A stretch of 38,879 bases of DNA from a virus. The stretch is taken from positions 1-38,879 of the IMG/VR virus record IMGVR_UViG_3300025652_000188. One strand, given 5' to 3'. Below are positions 18,064 to 25,016 of the stretch, one piece after another (the first letter of the stretch is position 1; the number at the start of each line of letters is the position of its first letter). Under the pieces are notes generated by a model that made no database searches, had not been told where the DNA came from, and saw only the letters and a program-made list of their open reading frames with translations. The position numbers and the translations under genes are program-made.

Positions 18064-18316
18064 TTCTTCTCCTATCTGTATGTATTGAATGGCAATTAGC
18101 ACAGAGAACTCTGCACTTTCTTACTTCTTTAATTAAATTATTTATACTGTTTAAGACCATGTGGCTAACTTGCCTAGTTTTGTTACCTATGTGATCGAAT
18201 TGTAAAGCGAGAGGATTATCTCTGTAACCACAGATGTTACATCCACATTTCATCTTTATGTAGTTCAGCCAATACCTTCTGCGTTTCGCTCTATAATTAA
18301 GTTTAGGTCGGCTCAT
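18032..18316 (-). CDS. HNH endonuclease-like protein
   Basis: A 94-aa basic protein with a zinc-stabilised HNH pattern: CxxC (Cys26, Cys29), QFDHIG (Asp41, His42), then CxxCH (Cys72, Cys75, His76). Many such small proteins are free-standing homing endonucleases; others nick DNA in replication or packaging. It lies between helicase and exonuclease, joined by TAATG to the helicase and overlapping the exonuclease by 32 bases. This close fit suggests it is now an integrated operon member rather than a recent insertion. It is still suggestive that it stands beside a split exonuclease/polymerase pair. Confidence 0.8.
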   Translation of the reverse strand: MSRPKLNYRAKRRRYWLNYIKMKCGCNICGYRDNPLALQFDHIGNKTRQVSHMVLNSINNLIKEVRKCRVLCANCHSIHTDRRRNGRTTKRVDT

Positions 18317-19545
18317 TAGTAGTAGACTCCTCTGTGTACATCTATCTGAGCATTAATCATACCATGCCACCCGTTGATCTTGTTCTTGGATATACAGATA
18401 TGCCTGACAATGTTATCTACCTCACTTGATCCCGTCTTACCAATTCCTATGATAACGTCAGCTTCACCTGCCTTACCAGTTCTAGAATTGTCTAACATAG
18501 AGTAGTCAATAAATTGACGATCATGGGCATCGTAGCTAGCCTGACTGACTGCCCATATAAGTAATTGATTTCGCTTGGCAATTTCTCTTGCTGTTACATA
18601 AGTCTCTTTGAGTCGCTCGTCACCACGATTGTACTGACCATCAACACGGAACTTATCTAGCTGATCACAGAACATGACATCAGGTTTATTGAGCTTGGCA
18701 TACTCATCCATCTCCTCTACAGATGTACCAACTGAATCCATGATTGTTAGATAAGGTTCAATCTCAAAATGATATCGTTCAAGTAGTTGATCTTTTTGCA
18801 TAACCATTTCTTCTCTTGTCAACTCAAAGAAAGACTGAATGATACGTAGCTTAATTCGTTGGGCAGGTTCTTCGTTTGCCCAATACACAACTTTGAATTT
18901 TTGTTTGATGTAAGATGATGCAAGGAAACAACAAAAGGTAGTCTTACCCACTTCAGGTCGAGCAAATAATATACCTAGATTACCCTTATCCATTCCTTTA
19001 ACTTTTTCTTGGATAAGGTTGAATTGAAAAGGGAAATCGTTCTCCCCTGCTTCCTCTTCAAGTAGTTGAGCTAAGTCGCTCTCAACAATATTGTAGGTAG
19101 TCTTGTCGCTGATCCTACCATCTTCGACTGCATCAATAAGCCTACGTAGTTCACCAAACTCTTCATTCTCTCCAGTAAATATCTCTAAGGCTTTCTCGCC
19201 TATCTGTCTTGCCCTATCTCTGAGCCACAGATTGTTGACCAAGTCTAGATGAAGTTCATCGTTACCTGACACAGTATCTTCTAATTCAGATATAACTTCT
19301 TGTACTCTGTTTCTAGCTGAGTCAGGCATGGCAGGATTTCTATCATTAAATACTCCTGCAAGTTCAGACTTAGTTAAAGTCTTGGCATACTTTGTGTGGG
19401 AATATACAATTGTGTCAAAGATATCTTTTAGTTCCCTATCAAACATATCTCTATCTATTTTGTTCTTTACCTTTGCAAAGAAATCAACATCTAAACAAAA
19501 TCCTAAGACTTGTTTATCTACTGATATGATTGTTGATGAAGTCAT
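18316..19545 (-). CDS. DnaB-type replicative helicase
   Basis: A 409-aa RecA-fold ring helicase that would unwind DNA at the phage fork and work with the primase next to it. Walker A is ARPEVGKT (about residues 195-202), Walker B is VMFCDQLDKF (Asp294), followed by the motif region NQLLIWAVSQAS and the RTGKAGEADVIIGIG segment typical of DnaB/gp4 helicases. The N-terminal 150 residues are helical, DnaB-like. The ATG at 19545 follows GAGAGAGGAACG; a GTG one codon earlier is the alternative. The start overlaps the primase end by 32 bases. Confidence 0.92.
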   Translation of the reverse strand: MTSSTIISVDKQVLGFCLDVDFFAKVKNKIDRDMFDRELKDIFDTIVYSHTKYAKTLTKSELAGVFNDRNPAMPDSARNRVQEVISELEDTVSGNDELHLDLVNNLWLRDRARQIGEKALEIFTGENEEFGELRRLIDAVEDGRISDKTTYNIVESDLAQLLEEEAGENDFPFQFNLIQEKVKGMDKGNLGILFARPEVGKTTFCCFLASSYIKQKFKVVYWANEEPAQRIKLRIIQSFFELTREEMVMQKDQLLERYHFEIEPYLTIMDSVGTSVEEMDEYAKLNKPDVMFCDQLDKFRVDGQYNRGDERLKETYVTAREIAKRNQLLIWAVSQASYDAHDRQFIDYSMLDNSRTGKAGEADVIIGIGKTGSSEVDNIVRHICISKNKINGWHGMINAQIDVHRGVYY

Positions 19546-20308
19546 CACGTTCCTCTCTCTCCATATTTTTCAGGTCTTTCTTAAGTACAACTAATTTAGT
19601 GGGTACATAGTTAGACAAATGCCTGACAATGTCAACTGCTTTTCGAGTTGCATCTCTGTCTAATGCCACAAAAATTTTTTTATAGTTTTTGATTACTTGT
19701 ATGTGGCTATCAAGTAATGATGTTCCCATCAATGCCATACCTGATACTAGATCAGATACGCTACATGCAGATGGGCAATCTTCTACAACAAATAGATCAT
19801 CTGAGAATCCACACACAAATGGATACTTACTCATACCATATCGTAGCCACTTAGGCTTAAAGCTACCTAGACTACGACCAGTTGCATCGACGATGTTTCC
19901 ATTGCTGATATCTTTAACTAGATACACAACTCTATCTCTTTGGAAATCATATCGTATATCTGCTAGTCCATCTAGATAAGCATCGTAGGAATGCACATCT
20001 TTGACATAAGTTTCAGCCTTGATGTTACGTGATAAAGAGACAAACGTATCAGGTATAACAAAATCAATATCTGTCTCTTCTTTTTTAGTTTCTCTTCTGA
20101 CAAATGCCTTACTTGAATTATCTTTAGTTAGGCTTATGCCAGTTCCACCTTTAGTGTGGCAATCAGCGTGGAAACAATACCACAATCTTTCAAAACCATT
20201 ATCAGTTACACTAAAAGTGTTAGGCTTGCCACATAAAGGGCAATCAGACCTATAACGCCCATAAGCAGGAATGGAAAGGGATTCAACATAACTCTTCAAC
20301 CATTTCAT
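19514..20308 (-). CDS. DNA primase with zinc finger and TOPRIM domain
   Basis: A 264-aa primase that would make RNA primers for lagging-strand synthesis. N-terminal zinc finger: Cys23, Cys26, Cys45 and Cys50 (CPLCGK ... YCFHADC). TOPRIM region: acidic Glu176 in LFVVEDCPSA and the DxD pair Asp217/Asp219 in IFVALDRDA. This is the primase half of a T7 gp4-like function, here separate from the helicase. Its ATG overlaps the stop of a 30-aa membrane peptide in an ATGA, and its end overlaps the helicase start. Confidence 0.9.
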   Translation of the reverse strand: MKWLKSYVESLSIPAYGRYRSDCPLCGKPNTFSVTDNGFERLWYCFHADCHTKGGTGISLTKDNSSKAFVRRETKKEETDIDFVIPDTFVSLSRNIKAETYVKDVHSYDAYLDGLADIRYDFQRDRVVYLVKDISNGNIVDATGRSLGSFKPKWLRYGMSKYPFVCGFSDDLFVVEDCPSACSVSDLVSGMALMGTSLLDSHIQVIKNYKKIFVALDRDATRKAVDIVRHLSNYVPTKLVVLKKDLKNMEREERDDFINNHISR

Positions 20309-20397
20309 AAATTTATTCCCATGTGTTGCAAAATTTTAAGTAACACAAAAATCGCAACTAAAGCATATATGTAGGGAAGTGTGTGTCTATCTATCAT
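20305..20397 (-). CDS. 30-aa hidden membrane peptide
   Basis: A micro-gene joined on both sides by perfect four-base ATGA overlaps: its ATG overlaps the stop of the 86-aa gene, and its stop overlaps the ATG of primase. The peptide starts MIDRHTLPYIYALVAIFVLL and has one hydrophobic segment (about residues 8-24), so it is probably a single-pass membrane peptide. Two coupled junctions are strong evidence of a real gene despite the length. Without it, 85 bases would separate two genes in an operon that otherwise has almost no gaps. Function unknown. Confidence 0.65.
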   Translation of the reverse strand: MIDRHTLPYIYALVAIFVLLKILQHMGINL

Positions 20398-20654
20398 TTA
20401 GATATCGCTTGTTTATATTGCTTAGTATTCACAGTATAGACTTGCCCTAGCCTATCTAGGTCGTACCCATGTTTGAGTAGATTAGGTAGCTTGGCTACAG
20501 CGATAGGTATCCATGTTAGGTAGTCTCGCTGATTACCTAGCTTAACTTGTTCCTTATCAACGATACCTACTCTAACTGCTGATAACTTTGCCCAAAGGAC
20601 ATGTTGGTTATCATGGCTACGTTTCTTGACGTCAGTCTTCACTTGTTCGTTCAT
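20394..20654 (-). CDS. 86-aa hypothetical protein
   Basis: Unrecognised basic protein. A central stretch KLSAVRVGIVDKEQVKLG is followed by a Trp/Pro-containing segment (DYLTWIPIAVAKLPNLLKHG) and a basic C-terminus. It overlaps the ribbon-helix-helix gene upstream by 23 bases and the 30-aa micro-gene by four. As the second gene of the replication operon it may be an early regulator or replication accessory factor, but nothing in the sequence proves it. Confidence 0.65.
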   Translation of the reverse strand: MNEQVKTDVKKRSHDNQHVLWAKLSAVRVGIVDKEQVKLGNQRDYLTWIPIAVAKLPNLLKHGYDLDRLGQVYTVNTKQYKQAISK

Positions 20655-20838
20655 CTGCTATCCTCAAATCTTCTAAGTATAGTTTTATTGCATTTCGGAT
20701 TAGATCAGCTACGCTTATTTGGCTAGCGTATCTATCTGTCTCCCTAGTAGCAAATTTCTCTAGTTCGTCGTAGTCTGCTTTCGAGACTGTCAAGTTGTAG
20801 CTTTTAGTCTCTTCATTTATCTTAAAAGGTCGGCTCAT
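20632..20838 (-). CDS. ribbon-helix-helix DNA-binding protein
   Basis: A 68-aa protein with the Arc/CopG-type layout: a short strand (KSYNLTVSK) followed by two helices (ADYDELEKFATRETDRY and VADLIRNAIKLYLEDL). Such dimers bind short palindromic operators and often repress their own promoter. It is the first gene of the minus-strand replication operon, directly downstream of a divergent promoter region that contains the palindrome TCCCAAAGGGA. Regulation of both divergent operons by this protein is a reasonable inference. Start ATG has AGGAG upstream (in TTAGGAGTTACT). Confidence 0.75.
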   Translation of the reverse strand: MSRPFKINEETKSYNLTVSKADYDELEKFATRETDRYASQISVADLIRNAIKLYLEDLRIADERTSED

Positions 20839-20872
20839 AGTAACTCCTAACTATCCTCGTATGGGGTGTATC

Positions 20873-20883
20873 TCCCAAAGGGA
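20873..20883. promoter_or_regulatory. candidate operator palindrome
   Basis: TCCCAAAGGGA is a perfect inverted repeat (TCCC, spacer AAA, GGGA). It sits at the expected transcription start of the minus-strand promoter and about 35 bases ahead of the ribbon-helix-helix gene, the usual place for an autoregulatory operator. Binding is inferred from position and symmetry only. Confidence 0.4.
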
Positions 20884-20889
20884 TAAGTG

Positions 20890-20919
20890 CGTATATCACG
20901 AGATCATATTTTACGTCAA
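20890..20919 (-). promoter_or_regulatory. sigma-70 promoter for the replication operon
   Basis: Read on the minus strand: -35 TTGACG (20919-20914), 18-base spacer, -10 TATACG (20895-20890). It precedes the ribbon-helix-helix gene and is the only promoter-like element found upstream of the 10.7-kb minus-strand operon. Confidence 0.55.
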
Positions 20920-20942
20920 GAAAATAATTTTAAAAAAATAAT

Positions 20943-20972
20943 TTGACATATGTTTTTAGTTAGATGTATAAG
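20943..20972 (+). promoter_or_regulatory. sigma-70 promoter for the early plus-strand genes
   Basis: A perfect -35 TTGACA (20943-20948), 18-base spacer and -10 TATAAG (20967-20972). The expected start near 20980 gives a short leader with AGGAG before the ATG at 21003. An A/T-rich tract lies just upstream. It is divergent from the minus-strand promoter with about 24 bases between their -35 boxes. Confidence 0.7.
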
Positions 20973-21002
20973 ATACCCTGATCATAAATTATAGGAGATA
21001 AT

Positions 21003-21185
21003 ATGACACCTACTGATAAAAAAAGAATGAACTATCTTAGTTTCTTTAAAGATGGAGTTGCAGATGCTTTATTGCATGGCAATAGAGATGAAACCAAATT
21101 ATTTTCAGCTTACTACAAACAAGGTTATGATTTTGGTTTGACTATGTGGAATGAACAACAAGAGGAGATAGCTAATGGCATTTGA
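21003..21185 (+). CDS. 60-aa hypothetical protein
   Basis: Small protein with no known family: MTPTDKKRMNYLSFF, then a helical GVADALLHGNRDETKLFSAYYKQGYDFG. It is the first gene behind the early rightward promoter and has a good AGGAG at 20993-20997. First genes of such operons often encode host-takeover proteins, which is context only. It overlaps the next gene by 11 bases. Confidence 0.65.
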   Translation: MTPTDKKRMNYLSFFKDGVADALLHGNRDETKLFSAYYKQGYDFGLTMWNEQQEEIANGI

Positions 21186-21405
21186 CCAAATAAATATTAA
21201 AGATTGTCTGTGTGATATGTACGACATTAAACGTAAAGTTAAACAAACTAAAGTTGTTCACGATGTAAAAGGTCATACTTTGGAGATATCATTATTTAAT
21301 GCACCAAAAGATAATGATGGAACTATCTTTACTCTTGGCGATTGTATTGATAATGTCATTGAGCAATTAGAACAAGAACTTAAACTTAGAGGGCAAGAAA
21401 TATGA
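21175..21405 (+). CDS. 76-aa hypothetical protein
   Basis: Unrecognised acidic protein ending in a helix (CIDNVIEQLEQELKLRGQEI). Its stop overlaps the ATG of the cytosine methyltransferase in an ATGA, so the two are probably translated together. A helper role for the methyltransferase is possible but not shown. AGGAG lies ahead of the start, inside the preceding gene. Confidence 0.65.
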   Translation: MAFDQINIKDCLCDMYDIKRKVKQTKVVHDVKGHTLEISLFNAPKDNDGTIFTLGDCIDNVIEQLEQELKLRGQEI

Positions 21406-22562
21406 TTTATCTTGAATTATTCTCAGGTGGTAGTGTAGCTAGGCAATCTGTAAAAGAGTTAGGCTTGCCCGTTACTAGGTGGTATTCATCAGAGATCAAT
21501 AAGTTTCCAATCCAAATAGCTAACGATAACCACGATGATCTAATTCATCTAGGTGATGTACGAGGTGTACTAGATAAGCTAGTCTCACATAAAGACATCG
21601 ACGTTATCTTTTGTGGCTCACCTTGTCAGGGATTTTCCGTAGCAGGAAAGCAACTCAACTTTGAACACGAACAATCTAAGTTGTTCTTTGAGTTCCTCAA
21701 GATATACAAAGCTATCTATGATGTTAATCCTCATGTTAAGCTACTCTTTGAAAACGTGAAGATGAAAAAGGAATGGGAAGAGATTATCCTATCTAAGCTA
21801 CAAGAGATCAATCCAAAGCTAAAGCTACACATTATTGATTCGGCTTTGGTATCTGCTCAACGTAGAGTTCGTATGTACATAACTGATATAGAGTTCGATA
21901 TGCCTAAAGATAGAGGCATCGTACTCAAAGACATTATCGAGTGTGGTTGTGTAGATAGAAACAAGTCGTACTGTTTAGATGCTAACTATTGGAAGGGTGG
22001 TAACTTGAAGATGTACTTCGAGAAGTCACGTAGGCAATTAGTATTTGGAGATGGTTGTCACCAAGTAGGAGTAGCTGATATCAAAGGCTATGACATCATC
22101 AAAAGAGTTTACTCTATTCATGGCAAGTGTCCTACCTTAACGACTATGCAAGGTGGACACAGAGAACCTAAGATACTTTGTAATTCTGCATCAATCACGG
22201 GTAGAAGAATAGATAGCAATGGTGTACGTAAAGATGATGACACTAGCCTACCTATTGTACAAACCCTTGAGGTATCAGACTCAGGTAAGTCAAGATGCTT
22301 ATCTACCTTAACTAAGGATACAGTTGTTTCGCCTTTGCCTAAAGGTAGATATCCTGATGCTTATGGAGAACATAAGTTACATTGGAGAAAGCTAACTGTT
22401 AAGGAGTGTTGTAGGTTACAAACCTTACCTGATGATTACTGTAAATCCGTAAGTAATTCTCAAGGTTACAAGATGCTTGGTAATGGTTGGAATAATGAAA
22501 CTATCAAATCTATATTAAAGGGTTTGACACTTGAAAATAAATTTGGTAGGGAATTAGCCTGA
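21402..22562 (+). CDS. DNA cytosine-5 methyltransferase
   Basis: A 386-aa enzyme that would transfer a methyl group from S-adenosylmethionine to C5 of cytosine in DNA. Motif I is LELFSGG (residues 4-10), motif IV GSPCQGFS with catalytic Cys75, motif VI LFENVK (Glu117), motif VIII QRRVRMY (Gln153-Arg157), and motifs IX-X at the C-terminus include RLQTLPDDY and MLGNGWN. The target-recognition region lies between about residues 190 and 330. No restriction enzyme gene is next to it, so it is an orphan methyltransferase, probably guarding phage DNA against host restriction or marking it for timing. The recognition sequence cannot be read from the protein. Confidence 0.92.
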   Translation: MIYLELFSGGSVARQSVKELGLPVTRWYSSEINKFPIQIANDNHDDLIHLGDVRGVLDKLVSHKDIDVIFCGSPCQGFSVAGKQLNFEHEQSKLFFEFLKIYKAIYDVNPHVKLLFENVKMKKEWEEIILSKLQEINPKLKLHIIDSALVSAQRRVRMYITDIEFDMPKDRGIVLKDIIECGCVDRNKSYCLDANYWKGGNLKMYFEKSRRQLVFGDGCHQVGVADIKGYDIIKRVYSIHGKCPTLTTMQGGHREPKILCNSASITGRRIDSNGVRKDDDTSLPIVQTLEVSDSGKSRCLSTLTKDTVVSPLPKGRYPDAYGEHKLHWRKLTVKECCRLQTLPDDYCKSVSNSQGYKMLGNGWNNETIKSILKGLTLENKFGRELA

Positions 22563-22594
22563 AAGAAAATGTACGACACTATGGAGAGATCGTG

Positions 22595-22798
22595 ATGGCT
22601 AAATTAAATTTAACAAAAAATATAACACAAAAACATATAAGTGATTTGTTTTGGGAATACGATAGAATGTCTAGTTCAGGTCAATTCACACTAGATAGCC
22701 TAGCCGTTTTGCATGGTTTAGAAACTAATGCACAATTAGAAGAAAGACTATCTAAAATGTCAGAAGAAGAAATAAAACAAGCATTGGAGAAATCGTGA
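22595..22798 (+). CDS. 67-aa protein, first of a duplicated pair
   Basis: Unknown small helical protein. The core ISDLFWEYDRMSSSGQFTLDSLAVLHGLET closely matches ISDLYWDYDRLSSSGQETLDKLGKLFGVAT in the gene at 22999, so the two are paralogues. It starts at ATG 22595 behind GGAGAG; a GTG one codon earlier is possible. Its C-terminus (LEERLSKMSEEEIKQALEKS) extends beyond the shared core. Function unknown. Confidence 0.65.
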   Translation: MAKLNLTKNITQKHISDLFWEYDRMSSSGQFTLDSLAVLHGLETNAQLEERLSKMSEEEIKQALEKS

Positions 22799-22989
22799 TG
22801 ACAATGATACAACCAATTAGTTTAGATAAACATCTTGTCGATTGTGTAGCTGAATACAAAAAGCTAAGACAGTTACAATACGATTGTGAGTGGAATGGTC
22901 AAGATGATAAGGCTATTCTATATAGAAATCAAAGTGTGCGACTAAAGAAGTTAATTAAAGATGGCGTACTTTACCAACCAAAGTTTTAG
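22798..22989 (+). CDS. 63-aa hypothetical protein
   Basis: Small, probably helical protein (HLVDCVAEYKKLRQLQYDCEW, then YRNQSVRLKKLIKDG) of unknown function. Its ATG shares a base with the preceding stop (TGATG), and the ribosome-binding context GGAGAAATCGTGATG nearly repeats the one before the 67-aa gene (GGAGAGATCGTGATG). It separates the two members of a paralogous pair. Confidence 0.6.
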   Translation: MTMIQPISLDKHLVDCVAEYKKLRQLQYDCEWNGQDDKAILYRNQSVRLKKLIKDGVLYQPKF

Positions 22990-22998
22990 GAGAAACTA

Positions 22999-23169
22999 AT
23001 GTTTGATGAACAAATTGAATTGATAAAAGAAAAAAGAAAAATCTCATGGCAATATATAAGTGATCTGTATTGGGATTACGATAGACTATCTAGTAGTGGT
23101 CAAGAGACACTAGATAAGTTAGGTAAGTTATTTGGTGTTGCAACTGAAGAGGAGAACACACGTGACTAA
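22999..23169 (+). CDS. 56-aa protein, second of a duplicated pair
   Basis: A short gene with a good AGGAG (22988-22992), starting MFDEQIELIKEKRK and containing the core ISDLYWDYDRLSSSGQ shared with the 67-aa protein at 22595. The shared core, about 30 residues at roughly 60-65% identity by eye, is the evidence that both are real and arose by duplication. Its end overlaps the GTG start of the next gene by 8 bases. Function unknown. Confidence 0.65.
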   Translation: MFDEQIELIKEKRKISWQYISDLYWDYDRLSSSGQETLDKLGKLFGVATEEENTRD

Positions 23170-23974
23170 ATATTATTCAAGAAGTAAGCAAAAGTTTATA
23201 GACATAGCTACTATGACAGATCAATACGTTAGACATGCTTTTATCGAGAAGTGTAAACACGAACCTACTGAAGATGTTATGTTTGCTCAACAACAAGCTG
23301 AAAGATCAACTAGGCTAGAAGAAGAGAAGATATCTATGGGATACAAGATATCCGAATACAAAGATAGGATAATCTCTCTAGAGAACTCAATCAGAAAGCT
23401 GAACAGTCAACCTACTGTAACGGCAGATGCTTACAATGTTGCTTGGAAAAAGATCGAGACACTTGAGAAGGGTTTAAAAGAAAAGACGGCTGAGTTAGAG
23501 TTTCTTAAGCATCACAATAAACAAGACATAGAAACTATCAAAACCAAAACTTATGCTACAATTGATCTAGCAAAAGAAAACAAAAAATTAAAGCTCGAAA
23601 ACGCTAGGCTTGTAGATAGGCTAGAAAGAGATGATCATGGTATTGGTGAAATAGAGAGACAAAGAGATGACGCTATCTTTGATCTAAAGCAAGAACGAAA
23701 TCGTGCAATGATGTACGCTGAAATGATTAACGACAAATGCCCAAATGGTCATGCCTATGTGTTTAGCGAGATACCTAACGACGATGAGGGAAGAGAGTTT
23801 GTACAGAAGATGAAAGGCTATCTGAATAAGGAGAGCTACAAGCTACGTGTTAAAGGTCAATATTTAGATGAGGAAACTAAAAGGACAGAGGGTTGGAAAG
23901 TGCATCAGTATGGTCAACCTATCAGTAAGTCTAAGTGTCTTAGGGTTTACGTAGACGTGAGAAAAGGAGATTAA
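23162..23974 (+). CDS. 270-aa coiled-coil protein
   Basis: The N-terminal 45 residues are basic. Residues about 45-190 are a long coiled coil (EKISMGYKISEYKDRIISLENSI, later KENKKLKLENARLVDRLERD), and the C-terminal 80 residues form a compact domain with NDKCPNGHAYVFSEIPNDDE and a basic end. No family recognised. A coiled coil with a small C-terminal domain suggests a scaffold or oligomer-forming early protein. Start GTG 23162 with GAGGAG 8 bases before it; an in-frame TTG at 23132 would overlap the previous gene much more. Confidence 0.7.
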   Translation: MTKYYSRSKQKFIDIATMTDQYVRHAFIEKCKHEPTEDVMFAQQQAERSTRLEEEKISMGYKISEYKDRIISLENSIRKLNSQPTVTADAYNVAWKKIETLEKGLKEKTAELEFLKHHNKQDIETIKTKTYATIDLAKENKKLKLENARLVDRLERDDHGIGEIERQRDDAIFDLKQERNRAMMYAEMINDKCPNGHAYVFSEIPNDDEGREFVQKMKGYLNKESYKLRVKGQYLDEETKRTEGWKVHQYGQPISKSKCLRVYVDVRKGD

Positions 23975-23978
23975 TTCT

Positions 23979-24167
23979 GTGGAAAAAATCGCACCTATTT
24001 CTTCCAAAAAAATCGCACCTATTTCTCACAACGAACGTGGCTACATGTGCGACCAATGTGGGGATAAAGGAGATGTTTATAGTTTAAGCAGACTTCTTTG
24101 TGCTATCTGCTATTTGCTTGAAGTTGCACCTCATAAGGTAGATAAGTTAAGAAGAAAAATAATTTGA
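23979..24167 (+). CDS. 62-aa zinc-ribbon-like protein with N-terminal tandem repeat
   Basis: Starts at a GTG behind AAGGAGA. The N-terminus is a tandem repeat (KIAPISSK then KIAPISHN, period 8 residues). It is followed by a four-cysteine module, CDQCG and CAIC about 18 residues apart (Cys-x2-Cys ... Cys-x2-Cys), that likely binds zinc. The end is basic. Possibly a small DNA- or protein-binding regulator; function unknown. An internal ATG at MCDQCG would exclude the repeat and cannot be ruled out. Confidence 0.6.
   Translation: MEKIAPISSKKIAPISHNERGYMCDQCGDKGDVYSLSRLLCAICYLLEVAPHKVDKLRRKII
23983..24028 (+). repeat. 24-base tandem repeat with TCGCACC core
   Basis: Two copies, 24 bases apart, of the 20-base string AAAAAATCGCACCTATTTCT. 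The same AAAAAATCGCACCT string recurs at 24785-24798, and a variant GAAAAAATTGCACCT lies in the non-coding stretch near 27975. The TCGCACC core links these to the GGTCGCACC motif found elsewhere in the window. Confidence 0.7.
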
Positions 24168-24224
24168 CTAGGTAATCTATCTGTAGTAACTGTTAATTTC
24201 ATTCACATTTTATAGGAGAAATTG

Positions 24225-24569
24225 ATGAGCAGAGAATACTTTGTAGAAAGCCACCTTGAAGACTTGGTAGACAAGTTCATGGAAGAGGGAATATCAGAAG
24301 AAGATGCTATCCAAAAAGCCACGAGCTTTTATGATGGTCAAGTTAATCTAGTCGAGGAACAAGCACTCAAGATAAATGAAAAACAGATGGCTATCCAAAA
24401 GAAACTTAGGCAAGGTGTGTATCCAAGTGAGATAGTCTTATCTAAGGTAGTTGATCATCTTCAAGCTCACTACAATTCAGATAGTGAATACAATGTAGTT
24501 AAAATGTTTTGTCGTGAGTTACTAACTAAAATCAATGATGATACTTTGGAGGTAGCCAATGCAGAATAA
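24225..24569 (+). CDS. 114-aa hypothetical protein
   Basis: An acidic, helical protein of unknown family (HLEDLVDKFMEEGISEEDAIQKATSFYDGQ, then EEQALKINEKQMAIQKKLR). ATG 24225 is preceded by AGGAGAAATTG; a TTG one codon earlier is the alternative. The 57 bases before it contain only a weak promoter-like TTGACT. It overlaps the next gene by 11 bases. Confidence 0.65.
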   Translation: MSREYFVESHLEDLVDKFMEEGISEEDAIQKATSFYDGQVNLVEEQALKINEKQMAIQKKLRQGVYPSEIVLSKVVDHLQAHYNSDSEYNVVKMFCRELLTKINDDTLEVANAE

Positions 24570-24939
24570 GATAGCACGTATCCACGTAAACCAACACGTG
24601 ATCAAAGCCAATGCCAAATCAGGAGAGCGAAATCCCGTATTCACAATCAAACAAGGTGGGAAGAATACTTATGCTACTAGAGTTAAGGTAGTTGGGGAGA
24701 TGGAGCTAGTTTACTCGCCTGATAAGCCACTCTCTTGTGGAGCTAAAGTTTGGATCGAGACACGTGGAGAAATTGAGTTAGACGAAAAAATCGCACCTCA
24801 TGCTTCAGAGTTTCAAACCTCACTTGAACCTACCCATAATTTAGCAGTTAATTTAGATAGAGCATTAACAGAATTTCTAGCTAAAAAAAGAAAAAGACTA
24901 GTAAATAAAAATAAATTATCTGCTTGTTTAACTAGATAA
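24559..24939 (+). CDS. 126-aa hypothetical protein
   Basis: Unrecognised protein. The first 75 residues look beta-rich (NPVFTIKQGGKNTYATRVKVVGEMELVYS, GAKVWIETRGEIELDEK). The C-terminal part is helical and very basic (FLAKKRKRLVNKNK), which suggests nucleic-acid contact. It includes EKIAP, encoded by another AAAAAATCGCACCT copy. Function unknown. Confidence 0.6.
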   Translation: MQNKIARIHVNQHVIKANAKSGERNPVFTIKQGGKNTYATRVKVVGEMELVYSPDKPLSCGAKVWIETRGEIELDEKIAPHASEFQTSLEPTHNLAVNLDRALTEFLAKKRKRLVNKNKLSACLTR

Positions 24940-25016
24940 GATAGTTTACAAATCTATCTAGCTACTAATTAAGGTAGTTTAACAACAACACTTTTAGTGT
25001 AGAAAGAGAAAATATT

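Noticed and set aside
24164-24192. Possible promoter TTGACT before the gene at 24225
   Set aside because: The -10 candidate at 17 bases (TAACTG) is poor and no better box lies at a usable distance; the gene can be reached from the upstream promoter.
24988-25000. Palindrome ACACTTTTAGTGT, also present as its complement near 20208 in the primase gene
   Set aside because: Repeats of 13 bases are expected several times by chance in an AT-rich sequence this long, and the second copy is inside a conserved coding region. Noted only as a possible leader hairpin.
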